64,000 nucleotides of DNA from Marinomonas ostreistagni (GCF_016888445.1 NZ_JAFEKF010000002.1:372001-436000); one strand, 5' to 3'; counted from the stretch's first letter, positions 7,742 to 16,028 are shown. The notes: generated from the sequence alone by a model not told the origin. Program-made: numbers and translations.

Positions 7742-8833
7742 TTAATAACGACCCGCCCAATGGGCGTAAGGCGCAGGCAACACCCAAGAGGGATTTTCAA
7801 CCTCGAGTGCTTTGGCCAGCTGGTAGGTATAGCGTGGGTTCGCTAGGTAAGCACGCCCAATCAGTACTTGATCCAGTTGCTGCTCTGCGATTGCGCGTTC
7901 GGCATCCTGAGGTTTATCGAAGCCCCAAGCAGAAGCAACCGGTAAGCCTGTTTCACGACGTACGCGCTCGGCGGTTTGCGCTAGCATTGATGGGCCCCAA
8001 GGAATGTTTACATCGGGTGTGGAGAAGCCAAAGCTGACGCTTAAGAAATCCAAGCCATGGTCTTTAAACTCTTTGATCAACCAGATCGATTCTTCCAGCG
8101 TTTCTTCATCACGACCATCGTACTCGATTACGCCAAAGCGTGCGGTCAGCGGTAGCTCTTGTGGCCATACAGCGCGAACGGCTTTTAAGGTGTCGATGAG
8201 AAATTTACCGCGACCTTCTTTATCGCCGCCGTATTCATCTGTGCGCTGGTTGGCATCACGGTTAAAGAACGATTGCGCTAGGTAGCCGTGAGCAAAATGC
8301 AGTTCCAGCCATTCAAAGCCTGCGTCTAAAGCGCGTTTTGCCGCATCGACGAAGTTTTGCTGCACGCGCTCAATATCGGCATGGGACATCTCTTTCGGTG
8401 TCTTCGGCAGGTTGGCGCCGAAAGCGACCGCAGACGGGGCGATGGTGTCCCAACCGCGTGGGTCGTCTTCTGCTAGGTGATCGTCGCCATCCCAAGGGCG
8501 GTTGGCGCTGGCTTTACGACCGGCATGAGCGATTTGGATGCCTGGTACACTGCCATTTTCCTTGATAGACGTCGCAATTTTAGCCAACTCATCGGCCTGT
8601 TGATCGTTCCAAATGCCTACGTCGTTTGGCGAGATACGGCCTTCGGGTGATACAGCGGTTGCTTCCACCACCACTAGGCCCGCGCCGCCACGAGCCAACT
8701 CTGCGTAATGCTGCTTATGCCAATTGTTGACCACGCCATCTTCGCCAGCGCTGTATTGGCACATGGGTGGAATTCCGATGCGGTTCTTTAGGGTTATGCT
8801 TTTTAGCGTAAATGGCGTAAATAGCTCAGCCAT
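7742..8833 (-). CDS. namA: NamA/YqjM-type flavin ene-reductase (old yellow enzyme family)
   Basis: A 363-residue FMN-dependent TIM-barrel oxidoreductase that reduces activated C=C bonds using NAD(P)H. Signatures of the thermophilic-like/YqjM class are present: PPMCQYS near residue 25 with its redox-tuning cysteine, IQIAHAGRKA (about 107), the HFAHGYLAQSFF strand (about 180) and the C-terminal VLIGRAYLANPRYTYQLA. The physiological substrate is unknown; homologues reduce xenobiotics and quinones. It is transcribed divergently from the EmrE-like pump, which fits a detoxification role, but this link is inference. Confidence 0.9.
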   Translation of the reverse strand: MAELFTPFTLKSITLKNRIGIPPMCQYSAGEDGVVNNWHKQHYAELARGGAGLVVVEATAVSPEGRISPNDVGIWNDQQADELAKIATSIKENGSVPGIQIAHAGRKASANRPWDGDDHLAEDDPRGWDTIAPSAVAFGANLPKTPKEMSHADIERVQQNFVDAAKRALDAGFEWLELHFAHGYLAQSFFNRDANQRTDEYGGDKEGRGKFLIDTLKAVRAVWPQELPLTARFGVIEYDGRDEETLEESIWLIKEFKDHGLDFLSVSFGFSTPDVNIPWGPSMLAQTAERVRRETGLPVASAWGFDKPQDAERAIAEQQLDQVLIGRAYLANPRYTYQLAKALEVENPSWVLPAPYAHWAGRY

Positions 8834-8994
8834 GGATTTCTCCTTGTCAAAATTTGCGAGGCTGACGTCTTGTTTTGATCGGGTCAGCGAAAGTGTGAGT
8901 GCTATAATAGGGATTCTTGGTTATTCATAAATTGATATTTTTAAATAACAGCTATTCAAAAATTAAATAACAGTAGTCATAAAGAGTCGGTCCT

Positions 8995-9327
8995 ATGAAA
9001 ACCTGGATTATTTTGTTTGTTGCTATCGTCTCGGAAGTAATCGCTACTTCGGCGCTCAAGGCCAGTGATGGCTTCTCAAAGCTCGGCCCTAGTATCTTGG
9101 TCGTGGTAGGTTACGCCTTAGCGTTTTACTTCTTATCATTGACTCTAAAGGTAATGTCTGTAGGCGTTGCTTACGCCATTTGGGCGGGGCTTGGCATTGT
9201 GCTGACAGCTATCATTGGCTGGTTTCTGTTTGGGCAGAAACTTGATGTGGCGGCGCTTTTGGGGATGGGGCTAATACTTTTGGGAGTAATTGTGATTAAT
9301 TTGTTTTCCAACGCAAGTGGGCATTAA
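8995..9327 (+). CDS. emrE: EmrE-like small multidrug resistance efflux pump
   Basis: A 110-residue, four-helix SMR protein. The essential membrane glutamate lies in helix 1 ([18 protein letters not shown], about residue 14). Helices 2-4 keep the EmrE-like [33 protein letters not shown] and [16 protein letters not shown]. Members work as antiparallel dimers that exchange protons for quaternary cations. The close match to EmrE through [18 protein letters not shown] favours multidrug over guanidinium (SugE) specificity. It stands alone, divergent from namA. Confidence 0.92.
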   Translation: MKTWIILFVAIVSEVIATSALKASDGFSKLGPSILVVVGYALAFYFLSLTLKVMSVGVAYAIWAGLGIVLTAIIGWFLFGQKLDVAALLGMGLILLGVIVINLFSNASGH

Positions 9328-9406
9328 TTCGTCGCAATTAGGATAGTGCGCAAACCGCCCTAGGCGTACTTTGCGCTAAGTCAATTTGGCATATTAGAGG
9401 GTTTTT

Positions 9407-9796
9407 ATGTTTCGTCTATTAAGCAAATATCAATGCGCAAAAGACCTAGGTCTTCCGATTGCTGCATTCGTTGCGTTACTGCTGTTTAGCGCAATTTTCA
9501 CTTATTTTTGCCCAGAAAGTGGCTGGTCTACTTTCTTTGCCATTTTGCCACTTGTGCCTGCGATCTGGGCCGTGCGTACCACGATCCGTCTAGTGACCTT
9601 GATGGAAACTCAGCAACAAGTTCAGCAGTTGGTGAACTTTGCTACGAGCTTCGTTGTGGTCGGTTTGCTGACCTTTACCTACGGCTTCCTATCGTGCTTC
9701 GCTGATTACCCAAGTTTCCCACTTATTCTTGTGGCGCCTTTGATGGTGGCTGTTTGGGTGATCACTGACCAAATTTCGAAGCGTCGCAACAAGTAA
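9407..9796 (+). CDS. Unknown four-helix membrane protein
   Basis: A 129-residue protein with four clear hydrophobic segments (about 18-38, 43-60, 78-98 and 103-120) and a basic C-terminus (QISKRRNK). A soluble glutamine-rich loop (METQQQVQQLVNF) lies between segments 2 and 3. I recognise no family. The start ATG 9407 follows the purine-rich stretch AGAGGG with suitable spacing. A terminator hairpin follows at 9820, so it is probably monocistronic. Confidence 0.7.
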   Translation: MFRLLSKYQCAKDLGLPIAAFVALLLFSAIFTYFCPESGWSTFFAILPLVPAIWAVRTTIRLVTLMETQQQVQQLVNFATSFVVVGLLTFTYGFLSCFADYPSFPLILVAPLMVAVWVITDQISKRRNK

Positions 9797-9819
9797 TTCG
9801 CGCCGCGTTCACGCTTTTC

Positions 9820-9841
9820 TGGCGGTTACCGCCACGTTTTT
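9820..9841 (+). terminator. Terminator after the four-helix protein
   Basis: TGGCGGTTACCGCCA is a perfect 15-base dyad, followed by CGTTTTT. Confidence 0.7.
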
Positions 9842-9860
9842 CCGCCAAATTGCCTTCCTG

Positions 9861-9901
9861 CCGGAATCTGGACAACCCAACGATTAGGGTTGTCCTACCG
9901 G
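9861..9901. repeat. Nested inverted repeat
   Basis: The inner 9-bp perfect stem GGACAACCC/GGGTTGTCC (9870-9878, 9887-9895) is enclosed by a second CCGG/CCGG pair. There is no T-tract on either strand, so it is not an obvious terminator. It sits just upstream of the DUF6404-like gene. Confidence 0.5.
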
Positions 9902-9963
9902 ATCACTTATAGCACATTAGTGTTCTTTCATTTTCTCATCGATCTGATTAACGAGAGGCGCTT

Positions 9964-10308
9964 GTGTCATTTGAAACACGTCTAGCCAATGCCCATGCCG
10001 AACTACAGGCGCAGGGTGTTTGGTTGTCCAACTATAAACCGCCCATGTTTAGTTTATTGCGTATGCTTGGCATCAAGGTGCCACCGCCGTACTACTTGGG
10101 CTTTCACCTCAATGCGGTCATTGCCTTTTGGTATTTCGCCATCATCATCTTTTTAGTGATGTACTTTGGACTGCTTGGTAGCAACGATAGCTTGCGATCT
10201 GCCTTAGATAAGGCGGCTTTGTGGGGCATTATCTATGGTGTTGGGATGGCGACGTTTTATGCCATCAGACGCCGCAAGTTACAGCTCAGTGACTGGTCGT
10301 CACTATAA
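9964..10308 (+). CDS. DUF6404-like small membrane protein
   Basis: A 114-residue protein. A soluble N-terminal helix region (SFETRLANAHAELQAQGVW, then YKPPMFSLLRMLGIKVPPPYY) is followed by two membrane helices (about 48-70 and 82-102) and a basic tail. The arrangement resembles the DUF6404 family of unknown function; I recall the family from its N-terminal pattern and have not verified it. The start is GTG 9964, chosen because GAGAGG lies 6 bases upstream and the protein then begins with the expected SFE. Confidence 0.65.
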   Translation: MSFETRLANAHAELQAQGVWLSNYKPPMFSLLRMLGIKVPPPYYLGFHLNAVIAFWYFAIIIFLVMYFGLLGSNDSLRSALDKAALWGIIYGVGMATFYAIRRRKLQLSDWSSL

Positions 10309-10336
10309 TTAACGAATTGTTTTATAAGGATTTTAC

Positions 10337-10687
10337 ATGTCTAGTAAAGTGTATTGTGTGGCGCAGTTTTTGCCTAAAGAAGGTCAAGAAAAGGCACTGT
10401 TTGAGGTCTTGCAGAGTTTAGAGCCAAACACGCTGCGCGAGGACGGTTGTTTGCAATATCGAGTGACGCGCCAAGTGATGAGCCCATTTGCCGATGGCAA
10501 GAGTTTCCCGATTGCATTTCATGAGCAATGGGCCAATATGGCGGCGTTTGAAGCGCATTGTCAGCGTCAAGAGATTGCGGCATTTTTTGAGCGCTACTGC
10601 CAAGCAGAAGATGGCTTAGCGGCGGACTGGAATGTCTGTATTTACAGCGATGAGCCTGAGGATTTTGACGCGCCAGAGCTGGCTTAA
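10337..10687 (+). CDS. Antibiotic biosynthesis monooxygenase (ABM)-family protein
   Basis: A 116-residue dimeric alpha-beta barrel protein of the ABM/quinol monooxygenase type. It has a beta strand YCVAQFLPKEGQEKALFEVL, the EDGCLQYRVTRQ strand after the first helix, and HEQWANMAAFEAHCQRQEI, the conserved xxEWxxxxAxxxH region. Family members range from heme-degrading enzymes to quinol monooxygenases (YgiN). No heme-ligand pattern is evident, and its substrate is unknown. The stop codon overlaps the T-tract complement of a minus-strand terminator. Confidence 0.82.
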   Translation: MSSKVYCVAQFLPKEGQEKALFEVLQSLEPNTLREDGCLQYRVTRQVMSPFADGKSFPIAFHEQWANMAAFEAHCQRQEIAAFFERYCQAEDGLAADWNVCIYSDEPEDFDAPELA

Positions 10688-10725
10688 AAAAGGGCGCCAA
10701 GGGACACAGTGGATGCCCCTTGGCG
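10686..10725 (-). terminator. Rho-independent terminator, minus strand
   Basis: CGCCAAGGG (minus 10725-10717) pairs with CCCTTGGCG (10703-10695), and T6 follows (10691-10686). On the plus strand no T-tract follows the hairpin, so it serves transcription coming from the right. The only thing to its right before the ABC operon's own terminator is the Zur-box transcription unit. Confidence 0.8.
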
Positions 10726-10945
10726 AAAAGCGTTTACCTTACAGGAATCTTTAAGTGTGCAATTGATAAGGTAACCTTACACTTAAATGTCGGCGTTGGA
10801 CGCTAACGTGATCACCTGCCCAGTAAACACTGGGAGTACTAAAAAACTGAATCAACCCTGTGTGGCGTTACAACGAGTGCATGTTTCACTGTAATGCGCG
10901 TCACATGTTAACAATCAGTATTGAGTGATTAATCAGCTAACCAAT
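10686..10945 (-). ncRNA. Candidate Zur-controlled structured small RNA (about 260 nt)
   Basis: This stretch lies between convergent gene sets, so no annotated gene explains the perfect Zur-like box at 10949-10969. On the minus strand a -35-like TTGCAT (10983-10978) and a -10-like TAATAT (10961-10956, inside the box) could start a transcript near 10945. Reading on, the RNA would form CCCAGT-GTTT-ACTGGG (10834-10819), then a 9-bp hairpin TTTAAGTGT/ACACTTAAA (10787-10750) enclosing the dyad AAGGTTACCTT, and then the terminator at 10725-10686. No ORF longer than about 21 codons is present, and none has a good ribosome site. A separate terminator at 11029-10996 ends the ABC operon before this unit. 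Existence, start and role are inferred. Confidence 0.5.
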
Positions 10946-10948
10946 CAA

Positions 10949-10969
10949 TAATGTTATAATATAACATTT
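10949..10969. promoter_or_regulatory. Candidate Zur box 2 (perfect palindrome)
   Basis: ATGTTATAATATAACAT (10951-10967) is a perfect odd palindrome matching the gammaproteobacterial Zur consensus core. It is the best of the four copies in the window. It overlaps a plausible minus-strand -10 element and precedes no annotated gene. Confidence 0.7.
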
Positions 10970-10995
10970 GTTTGTGGATGCAACCCCTTATGTAC

Positions 10996-11029
10996 AAAAA
11001 ATAACCCCCAGTTTTTAGGCTGAGGGTTA
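10996..11029 (-). terminator. Terminator of the ABC transporter operon
   Basis: On the minus strand, TAACCCTCAG pairs with CTGGGGGTTA (one G-U wobble) around an 8-base loop, followed by ATTTTTTG. It lies 30 bp past the ATPase stop codon. Confidence 0.85.
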
Positions 11030-11058
11030 GGGGAGTAATGCACTGATTTGTGAGCCGT

Positions 11059-12441
11059 TTAGTGATTGAGGTTAATCACTCGATCGCAGCGTTTGGCGAT
11101 CAGGTCTGGATCATGGCTCACCAACATCACCGCGCAGCCGTTTTGTTTCGCCACATCCACTAATAGCTTGCTAACGTCCCGTTGAGTCACTGGGTCTAAA
11201 CGTGAGGTCGGTTCGTCGGCAAACAAAAATACCGGATCTAGCAAGAGCACACGCAACATGCAAAAGCGCTGTAGCTCGCCTCCCGAGACCCCTTCTGAAT
11301 TACGATTGAGTAGCGCATCCGTTAAGCCCAATTGCTGCATCAAAGGCGCAATACGCGCTCGGTCAATGTTGTGCAGTTTGATGGTATCCTCAAGCAGCGT
11401 GCGCAGCGACACAGCACGGCTCACCGCTGCGGTAGGGTCTTGGTAGAGCTTCTGCCATTGCTGAACTGCAGCTTGACGCTGACGCTTGATGCGGCCGCCA
11501 AGGGGCTGTTGTACGCCTAGCAGCGTGTCGCCCAAGGTGCTTTTACCACAGCCACTGTCGCCGACAACCCCAACAACTTCACCTTCATCAAGCGTGAAGC
11601 TGAGGTGCTTGGTCAAGGCGCTAGTGCCATAGCCGATGGTCAAATCTTCCACATCGAGCAAGCGTTTGTCGGTTTGGGTGCTAGGCTCGGGAGCAGGCCA
11701 GTTGACGGGATCGGCTTCGATCAAGGCTTGGGTAAAGGCATGCTGCGGCGCCTTTAGGATTTGCTCGGCATCGCCTTCTTCGACCAATTCGCCAGCTTTG
11801 ATGACCATCATGTGGCCGCCGATTTTGCGCGCCACTGCCACATCGTGGGTGATGGTGATTAGCGTGCCTTGTTCAGACTGGGTGAGCAATTGCTCGACTA
11901 CTTGATCGCGGCGTGACACATCCAAACCTTTGGTTGGCTCATCGGCCAATAAGACCGAGGCGCCGCCCGCCATAGCACAGGCGATGGCGACGCGCTGTGC
12001 CATGCCGCCAGAGAGCTGATCGACACGTTTATGACCACTGTCCGAGAGGCCTTGCAGGGCCAGCGTATAATCGGCGCTCTGACGAGCCTCCCCCGCACTT
12101 TGCCCCGCCACCAGTTGGTAGGTTTCTTGTAGCTGTGGCTGTGCGCCCATTAGTGGGTCCAGTGAGTTCCAAGGCTCTTGTGGCAGCATACTGATGCGAT
12201 GTCCCCAAAAGCGTTGGCGCTGCTTGGCATTAACTTCATCGCCAAACAAGGTCACCTTGCCTTCGGTGCGTAAACTGCTTGGTAAATTGCCCATAATGGC
12301 TTGTGCCAGCAGACTTTTACCTGAGCCTGTTTGGCCTAAAATGGTCAAACGTTGGCCTTTTTCAAGGGTTAAGCTCATCGGTGCCAGCAATTCGGTCTGC
12401 CCGGCCCAGACGGTTAAGTTTTCAATATGAATCAAACTCAT
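11059..12441 (-). CDS. Fused two-domain ABC ATPase of the peptide/nickel transporter family
   Basis: A 460-residue protein with two ATPase domains, equivalent to DppD-DppF or NikD-NikE fused in one chain. Domain 1 has Walker A GQTGSGKS, signature LSGGMAQR and Walker B VLLADEPTKGLD. Domain 2 has GDSGCGKS, signature VSGGELQR and FLFADEPTSRLD. It powers import through the two permeases encoded just upstream. The start at 12441 gives an ATGA overlap with the permease stop and the expected MSLIHIENLTVWAGQ N-terminus; a longer in-frame start at 12519 would lie inside the permease gene. It is the last gene of the operon and is followed by a terminator. Confidence 0.93.
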   Translation of the reverse strand: MSLIHIENLTVWAGQTELLAPMSLTLEKGQRLTILGQTGSGKSLLAQAIMGNLPSSLRTEGKVTLFGDEVNAKQRQRFWGHRISMLPQEPWNSLDPLMGAQPQLQETYQLVAGQSAGEARQSADYTLALQGLSDSGHKRVDQLSGGMAQRVAIACAMAGGASVLLADEPTKGLDVSRRDQVVEQLLTQSEQGTLITITHDVAVARKIGGHMMVIKAGELVEEGDAEQILKAPQHAFTQALIEADPVNWPAPEPSTQTDKRLLDVEDLTIGYGTSALTKHLSFTLDEGEVVGVVGDSGCGKSTLGDTLLGVQQPLGGRIKRQRQAAVQQWQKLYQDPTAAVSRAVSLRTLLEDTIKLHNIDRARIAPLMQQLGLTDALLNRNSEGVSGGELQRFCMLRVLLLDPVFLFADEPTSRLDPVTQRDVSKLLVDVAKQNGCAVMLVSHDPDLIAKRCDRVINLNH

Positions 12442-13229
12442 TGTGTGCGACCTCGGCCCATTAATTGACATGCTAGAACCACTAACGCCAGCAAAATAAG
12501 CGGCTGAGCCAGCAGCCAAGGCGCATCACTGTAGTAGGGGAAATGCTCGACAATCATTAAGCCAAGCTCAGCTAAAGGCGGCTGAATACCGACATAGACA
12601 AAGCCTAATGAGGCCATCATCAAGATTGCATTAGCCGCGCCAAACGCAGCGATGGTAAATAGCTGTGGCGCGATCGCTGGCCAGTAATGACGACGGAAAA
12701 TATACCACTGGCCAAAGCCCATCAATTTTGATGATTGCACTTCAGGTGAGTGCGTTAAGCGTTGCGTGATGGCGCGGCTGACGCGAAAGTATTCGATCCA
12801 TTGAATCAAAGAAATCGCTACGTACAGCATCCAAAAAGAGCCTGGCACGATGGCGGCAAAGATCAGCACCAAGACCAAGCCCGGTAACGCCAAAATCATG
12901 GTGACGATGGCATCTAAGCCACGATCTAGCCAACGGCCACGAGTCGCAGCAAGCACGCCTGCGCTGACACCAATGATGGCCGAAGTTAGGACGCACAAGC
13001 CCGCCATCATAAGCGATAACTGCAGCGCGTCTGCCAAGCGGATCCACATATTGCGACCAAAGTGGTCGGTGCCGAGCCAAAACTCGCTGTTTGGCGCGGT
13101 CATGATATGGCTAAGGTTTTGCGTCGCGGCATCGCCTTCTTGCAACATAGGGCCAAACACAGCGTAAACGATTAAGAGCAGCAATAGCGCCGCTCCGGAT
13201 TTTTGTGTGGTGGTCAAAGAAATGCTCAT
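12438..13229 (-). CDS. ABC transporter permease (DppC/NikC type)
   Basis: A 263-residue inner-membrane permease with about five to six helices. It begins with a single helix and the GTDHFGRNMWIRLADALQLSL stretch that typifies DppC/OppC/NikC proteins, and then carries the EAA-like cytoplasmic loop near SSKLMGFGQWYIFRRHYWPAI. It pairs with the DppB-type permease encoded just before it. The start overlaps the upstream stop by ATGA (13229/13226), as does the downstream junction, so the operon is tightly coupled. Confidence 0.92.
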   Translation of the reverse strand: MSISLTTTQKSGAALLLLLIVYAVFGPMLQEGDAATQNLSHIMTAPNSEFWLGTDHFGRNMWIRLADALQLSLMMAGLCVLTSAIIGVSAGVLAATRGRWLDRGLDAIVTMILALPGLVLVLIFAAIVPGSFWMLYVAISLIQWIEYFRVSRAITQRLTHSPEVQSSKLMGFGQWYIFRRHYWPAIAPQLFTIAAFGAANAILMMASLGFVYVGIQPPLAELGLMIVEHFPYYSDAPWLLAQPLILLALVVLACQLMGRGRTQ

Positions 13230-14161
13230 GACAACTGGCCTCCACGTGGGTCAAGGTAGTGACAAGCAATGTCGACTAAGGTGTTCATGACTACAAACAG
13301 CACGCCCATCATCAAGGCAGCACCTTGGATTAAGGGAATATCACGGGCAAAAATGGCATGGGCTAAGCCATGTCCGATACCAGGCCAAGAAAATAATGAT
13401 TCGATCATCACCACCCCTTCAACCACGGTGATTAATTGAATGCCCAAGAACGCCACCACAGGGACTGCGATGTTGCGCGCACCATGACGCATAAAGGCTT
13501 GGCTTGGGCTTAAACCTTTCATACGGGCGAATTCAAAAAATGAGCTACCAAATACGCGGCGTGCTTCCGTATGTACCACGCGATTGGAAATCGCCGCTAA
13601 GCTTAACGCCAGTGTCAAAGCCGGTAGCACCAAATGCGCCGGAGTACCAAAGCCCGCCACGGGCAGTAGATTCCACTCCAATGCAAACATAATCACGGCC
13701 AATAAGCCGATAACAAATACCGGTACTGCGCGTAAGGCCGTTGAAATGGTCAGCAAGACACGGTCTAGCCAGCCGCCTTTGAAGGCACTGGCAAGGCCGA
13801 GTGGTACGGCGATCAAAATGGATAGAAGGATGCCTGCCAATGCCAGTAGTACCGAGTGCCCCAGCATGTGCCAAATCTGCTCGGTCACGGGCGCGCCACT
13901 GACCAGAGAATTGCCAAGATTCCAGCTGAGTAAATCGGTGAACCACTGCCAATAAGCGCTCCAGGCGCTTTGGTCTAAGCCCAGCTCGGCGCGCACCATG
14001 TCAGCGGCACGATTATCCACCGCGTCCATGCCATAGCGGCTGGCAGCGATACGGTAGGCCATGTCACCAGGCAGCGCACGCATCAAAAAGAAGGTGAGGG
14101 TGCCGACGCCCCAGGAGACGGCAACCAACTGTAATAAACGTTTGAGAAGTAAAGCGCGCAT
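13226..14161 (-). CDS. ABC transporter permease (DppB/NikB type)
   Basis: A 311-residue permease with about six helices. The N-terminal MRALLLKRLLQLVAVSWGVG and FFLMRALPGDMA are diagnostic of DppB/OppB/NikB proteins, and the EAA-type loop FEFARMKGLSPSQAFMRHGARN contacts the ATPase. With the DppC-type partner it forms the import channel. It follows the binding-protein gene after a 4-base gap. Substrate cannot be read from permease sequence; the Zur-like box ahead of the operon points to zinc or a zinc-metallophore. Confidence 0.92.
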   Translation of the reverse strand: MRALLLKRLLQLVAVSWGVGTLTFFLMRALPGDMAYRIAASRYGMDAVDNRAADMVRAELGLDQSAWSAYWQWFTDLLSWNLGNSLVSGAPVTEQIWHMLGHSVLLALAGILLSILIAVPLGLASAFKGGWLDRVLLTISTALRAVPVFVIGLLAVIMFALEWNLLPVAGFGTPAHLVLPALTLALSLAAISNRVVHTEARRVFGSSFFEFARMKGLSPSQAFMRHGARNIAVPVVAFLGIQLITVVEGVVMIESLFSWPGIGHGLAHAIFARDIPLIQGAALMMGVLFVVMNTLVDIACHYLDPRGGQLS

Positions 14162-14165
14162 GGAA

Positions 14166-15704
14166 TTACTTCACCCACGATAGTTCGTTGAGGAAGTAGC
14201 TGCGCTCGTATGGGTCAAAACGGAAACCTTCTAGGCGCTTATTGACCGCGGTTTGCTGGACATAAGATGCCACCGGGATAAGCGGTTTTTCATCGTATAG
14301 CGCCTGTGCCACGGTTTGTGCTTTTTGACGGTAGACACTTGGGTCAGACTCAGACAGCAATTCGTTTAGAGTGGTCTTGATGCCCTGATTGTCCCAATTA
14401 AGCGTGCCCCAGTCGCCGCCTTTTGCGCCGCCTAAGTCTTTTAGAAGAGAACCTAATGGATCGGCGATGACACCGTAGTTACGCGCCATCAGTGCCGTGT
14501 CCAAGGAATCATCCGCGTGGCCGGCTGGGATGGCGCTGGAGTTAGTAATGCTGACATTAAGCTTCACACCCAGTTGGCGCCATTGATCTTGAATCGCTGT
14601 TGCCACGGTTGTGAGCTCTGGGCGGTCTGCGTAGGTGATCATATCGATCTCAAAGCGTTGCCCGTCTTTTTCCAGCCAGCCATCGCTGTTGGTTTGCCAA
14701 CCTTGCGCCTGCAGTAGGGCTTTGGCTTGTTCTAAATCTTGCTCGACTGAAGTATCGGCTACATGCCAATCCGCCATGTAGGCCGGTAGGATTTGCGCGG
14801 TTGCAGCCTCTGGTGCGCGCAGTACTGCCGCAGCAATGCCGCGACGGTTGAGTGCTAGGCTAAGCGCTTGACGGGCTTCTACGGTATCCATGCTAGGGTG
14901 GCTCGCATTGACTTTTACCACCAAGGTGCGAGGCAAGTCAGAGCGGATAATTTCAAGGTTTGGTAAGCGTTTGAGGGTCGGCACTGCCGCTGGATCCAGA
15001 CCAAAAACAATGTCCCCTTGGCCGCTTCGAGCTTGCAGTACGCGCGCTTCAGCACGATGACCGGTCAAGTAGCGGGCGTATTCGATCTCGGCCACTTTGC
15101 CCCAGTAATCGTCAAATTTCTCGACCACCAAACGGTGCGGTACGGCAATTTGGTAAACCGAGAATGGCCCTGTACCAATGGCTTCGCGAGCAAGGTTATC
15201 TTCGCCGTAGGCTTGTGGCGCTAAAATGGCACTGGCGTAGTTGGCTAAGATCGCGCCCAATGGCTGAAACGGTTGCGACAGGTTGATGTCGATATGCTGC
15301 GCATCGACGACCTCGATACTGGTCACAGGCACGCCCTGCCAAGCGCCGGGTTTTTCAGTCGCGATGCGTAAGGCTTTTACCACTGAGTCTGCAGTCATAG
15401 GTGTGTCGTTGTGATAAACAACATCGTCGCGCAGTGACAACCGCCATTTATGGCCACCTTCTAAGATATCCCAAGCGCTGGCCAGTCCTGGTGTTAGGTT
15501 GCCTTGATTGTCCACATTGAGCAGGGTTTCAAAGATTTGCATGCGCGTGAACACATAACCACTGCGCGATGGATCAATGCTTGAAAATTCAAACGCGGCG
15601 TTAATTTTAACCGTGTTTTGGTCTGTTGGTTCGGCGTTAACGGGGGTAGTGGCAAGAGCAAGGGCCGAAATCGCTCCGGCTAACGAAGAAGTGAAAAAGC
15701 GCAT
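14166..15704 (-). CDS. Periplasmic substrate-binding protein, family 5 (peptide/nickel type)
   Basis: A 512-residue exported protein whose signal peptide probably ends at PVNA-EPT (about residue 24). The family-5 fold is shown by SSIDPSRSGYVFTRMQIFETLL, the WRLSLRDDVVYHNDTPMTADSVV segment and the IGTGPFSV loop. Relatives bind peptides, nickel, heme or opine metallophores. This operon has a Zur-like box about 41 bp before the start, which suggests uptake of zinc, free or chelated, under starvation. No nicotianamine or opine-synthase gene is near, so any metallophore would come from elsewhere. Nickel or peptide uptake remains possible. Confidence 0.9.
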   Translation of the reverse strand: MRFFTSSLAGAISALALATTPVNAEPTDQNTVKINAAFEFSSIDPSRSGYVFTRMQIFETLLNVDNQGNLTPGLASAWDILEGGHKWRLSLRDDVVYHNDTPMTADSVVKALRIATEKPGAWQGVPVTSIEVVDAQHIDINLSQPFQPLGAILANYASAILAPQAYGEDNLAREAIGTGPFSVYQIAVPHRLVVEKFDDYWGKVAEIEYARYLTGHRAEARVLQARSGQGDIVFGLDPAAVPTLKRLPNLEIIRSDLPRTLVVKVNASHPSMDTVEARQALSLALNRRGIAAAVLRAPEAATAQILPAYMADWHVADTSVEQDLEQAKALLQAQGWQTNSDGWLEKDGQRFEIDMITYADRPELTTVATAIQDQWRQLGVKLNVSITNSSAIPAGHADDSLDTALMARNYGVIADPLGSLLKDLGGAKGGDWGTLNWDNQGIKTTLNELLSESDPSVYRQKAQTVAQALYDEKPLIPVASYVQQTAVNKRLEGFRFDPYERSYFLNELSWVK

Positions 15705-15744
15705 GTGACAGCGAATCCTTTAGTGAGATCAATAAAAACTGCGC

Positions 15745-15765
15745 AAATGTTATGATATAACGTAA
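15745..15765. promoter_or_regulatory. Candidate Zur box 3
   Basis: The core TGTTATGATATAACG keeps the dyad of the other boxes with a G at the variable centre and one end mismatch. It lies about 41-61 bp upstream of the binding-protein ATG, inside the expected promoter. Confidence 0.6.
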
Positions 15766-16022
15766 TTTTTGAGAATTATTTTTAGATACTTTCTAAGTGA
15801 AAGATTTTCAAGTTATTTGATCCTGATGGGGCTAATCCCCGTATAAATTAGGGTTATTTATGAATGGGCAACAGGTTGTCGCAATTGAGCTAATTTTTTA
15901 GTGGAGAGATGCGGAACTAATGTGTACAATTTTCGGTCGAAATTCTGATTTATATCAAAATTGACTAATTATTGAGCAAATCCATTCTGCTCTGAGTCAA
16001 AAACAGGCATAGGTGTCCGATT
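15766..16022. other. Intergenic region between the ABC operon and the cyo region
   Basis: AT-rich, with no ORF of note and no terminator. It must hold the start signals of both the minus-strand ABC operon and the plus-strand 16029 gene. A short palindrome TGTACA occurs at 15921-15926. I see no further clear operator. Confidence 0.4.
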
Positions 16023-16028
16023 GTGGAT

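Noticed and set aside
10840..10907. Tiny minus-strand ORF of about 21 codons starting at a GTG within the candidate small RNA
   Set aside because: It has no ribosome binding site, a non-ATG start and no recognisable protein. A non-coding RNA explains the hairpins and terminator better, though a leader peptide is not excluded.
12442..12519. N-terminal extension of the fused ABC ATPase
   Set aside because: It lies wholly inside the preceding permease gene. ATG 12441 gives an ATGA coupling identical in style to the other junctions of the operon.
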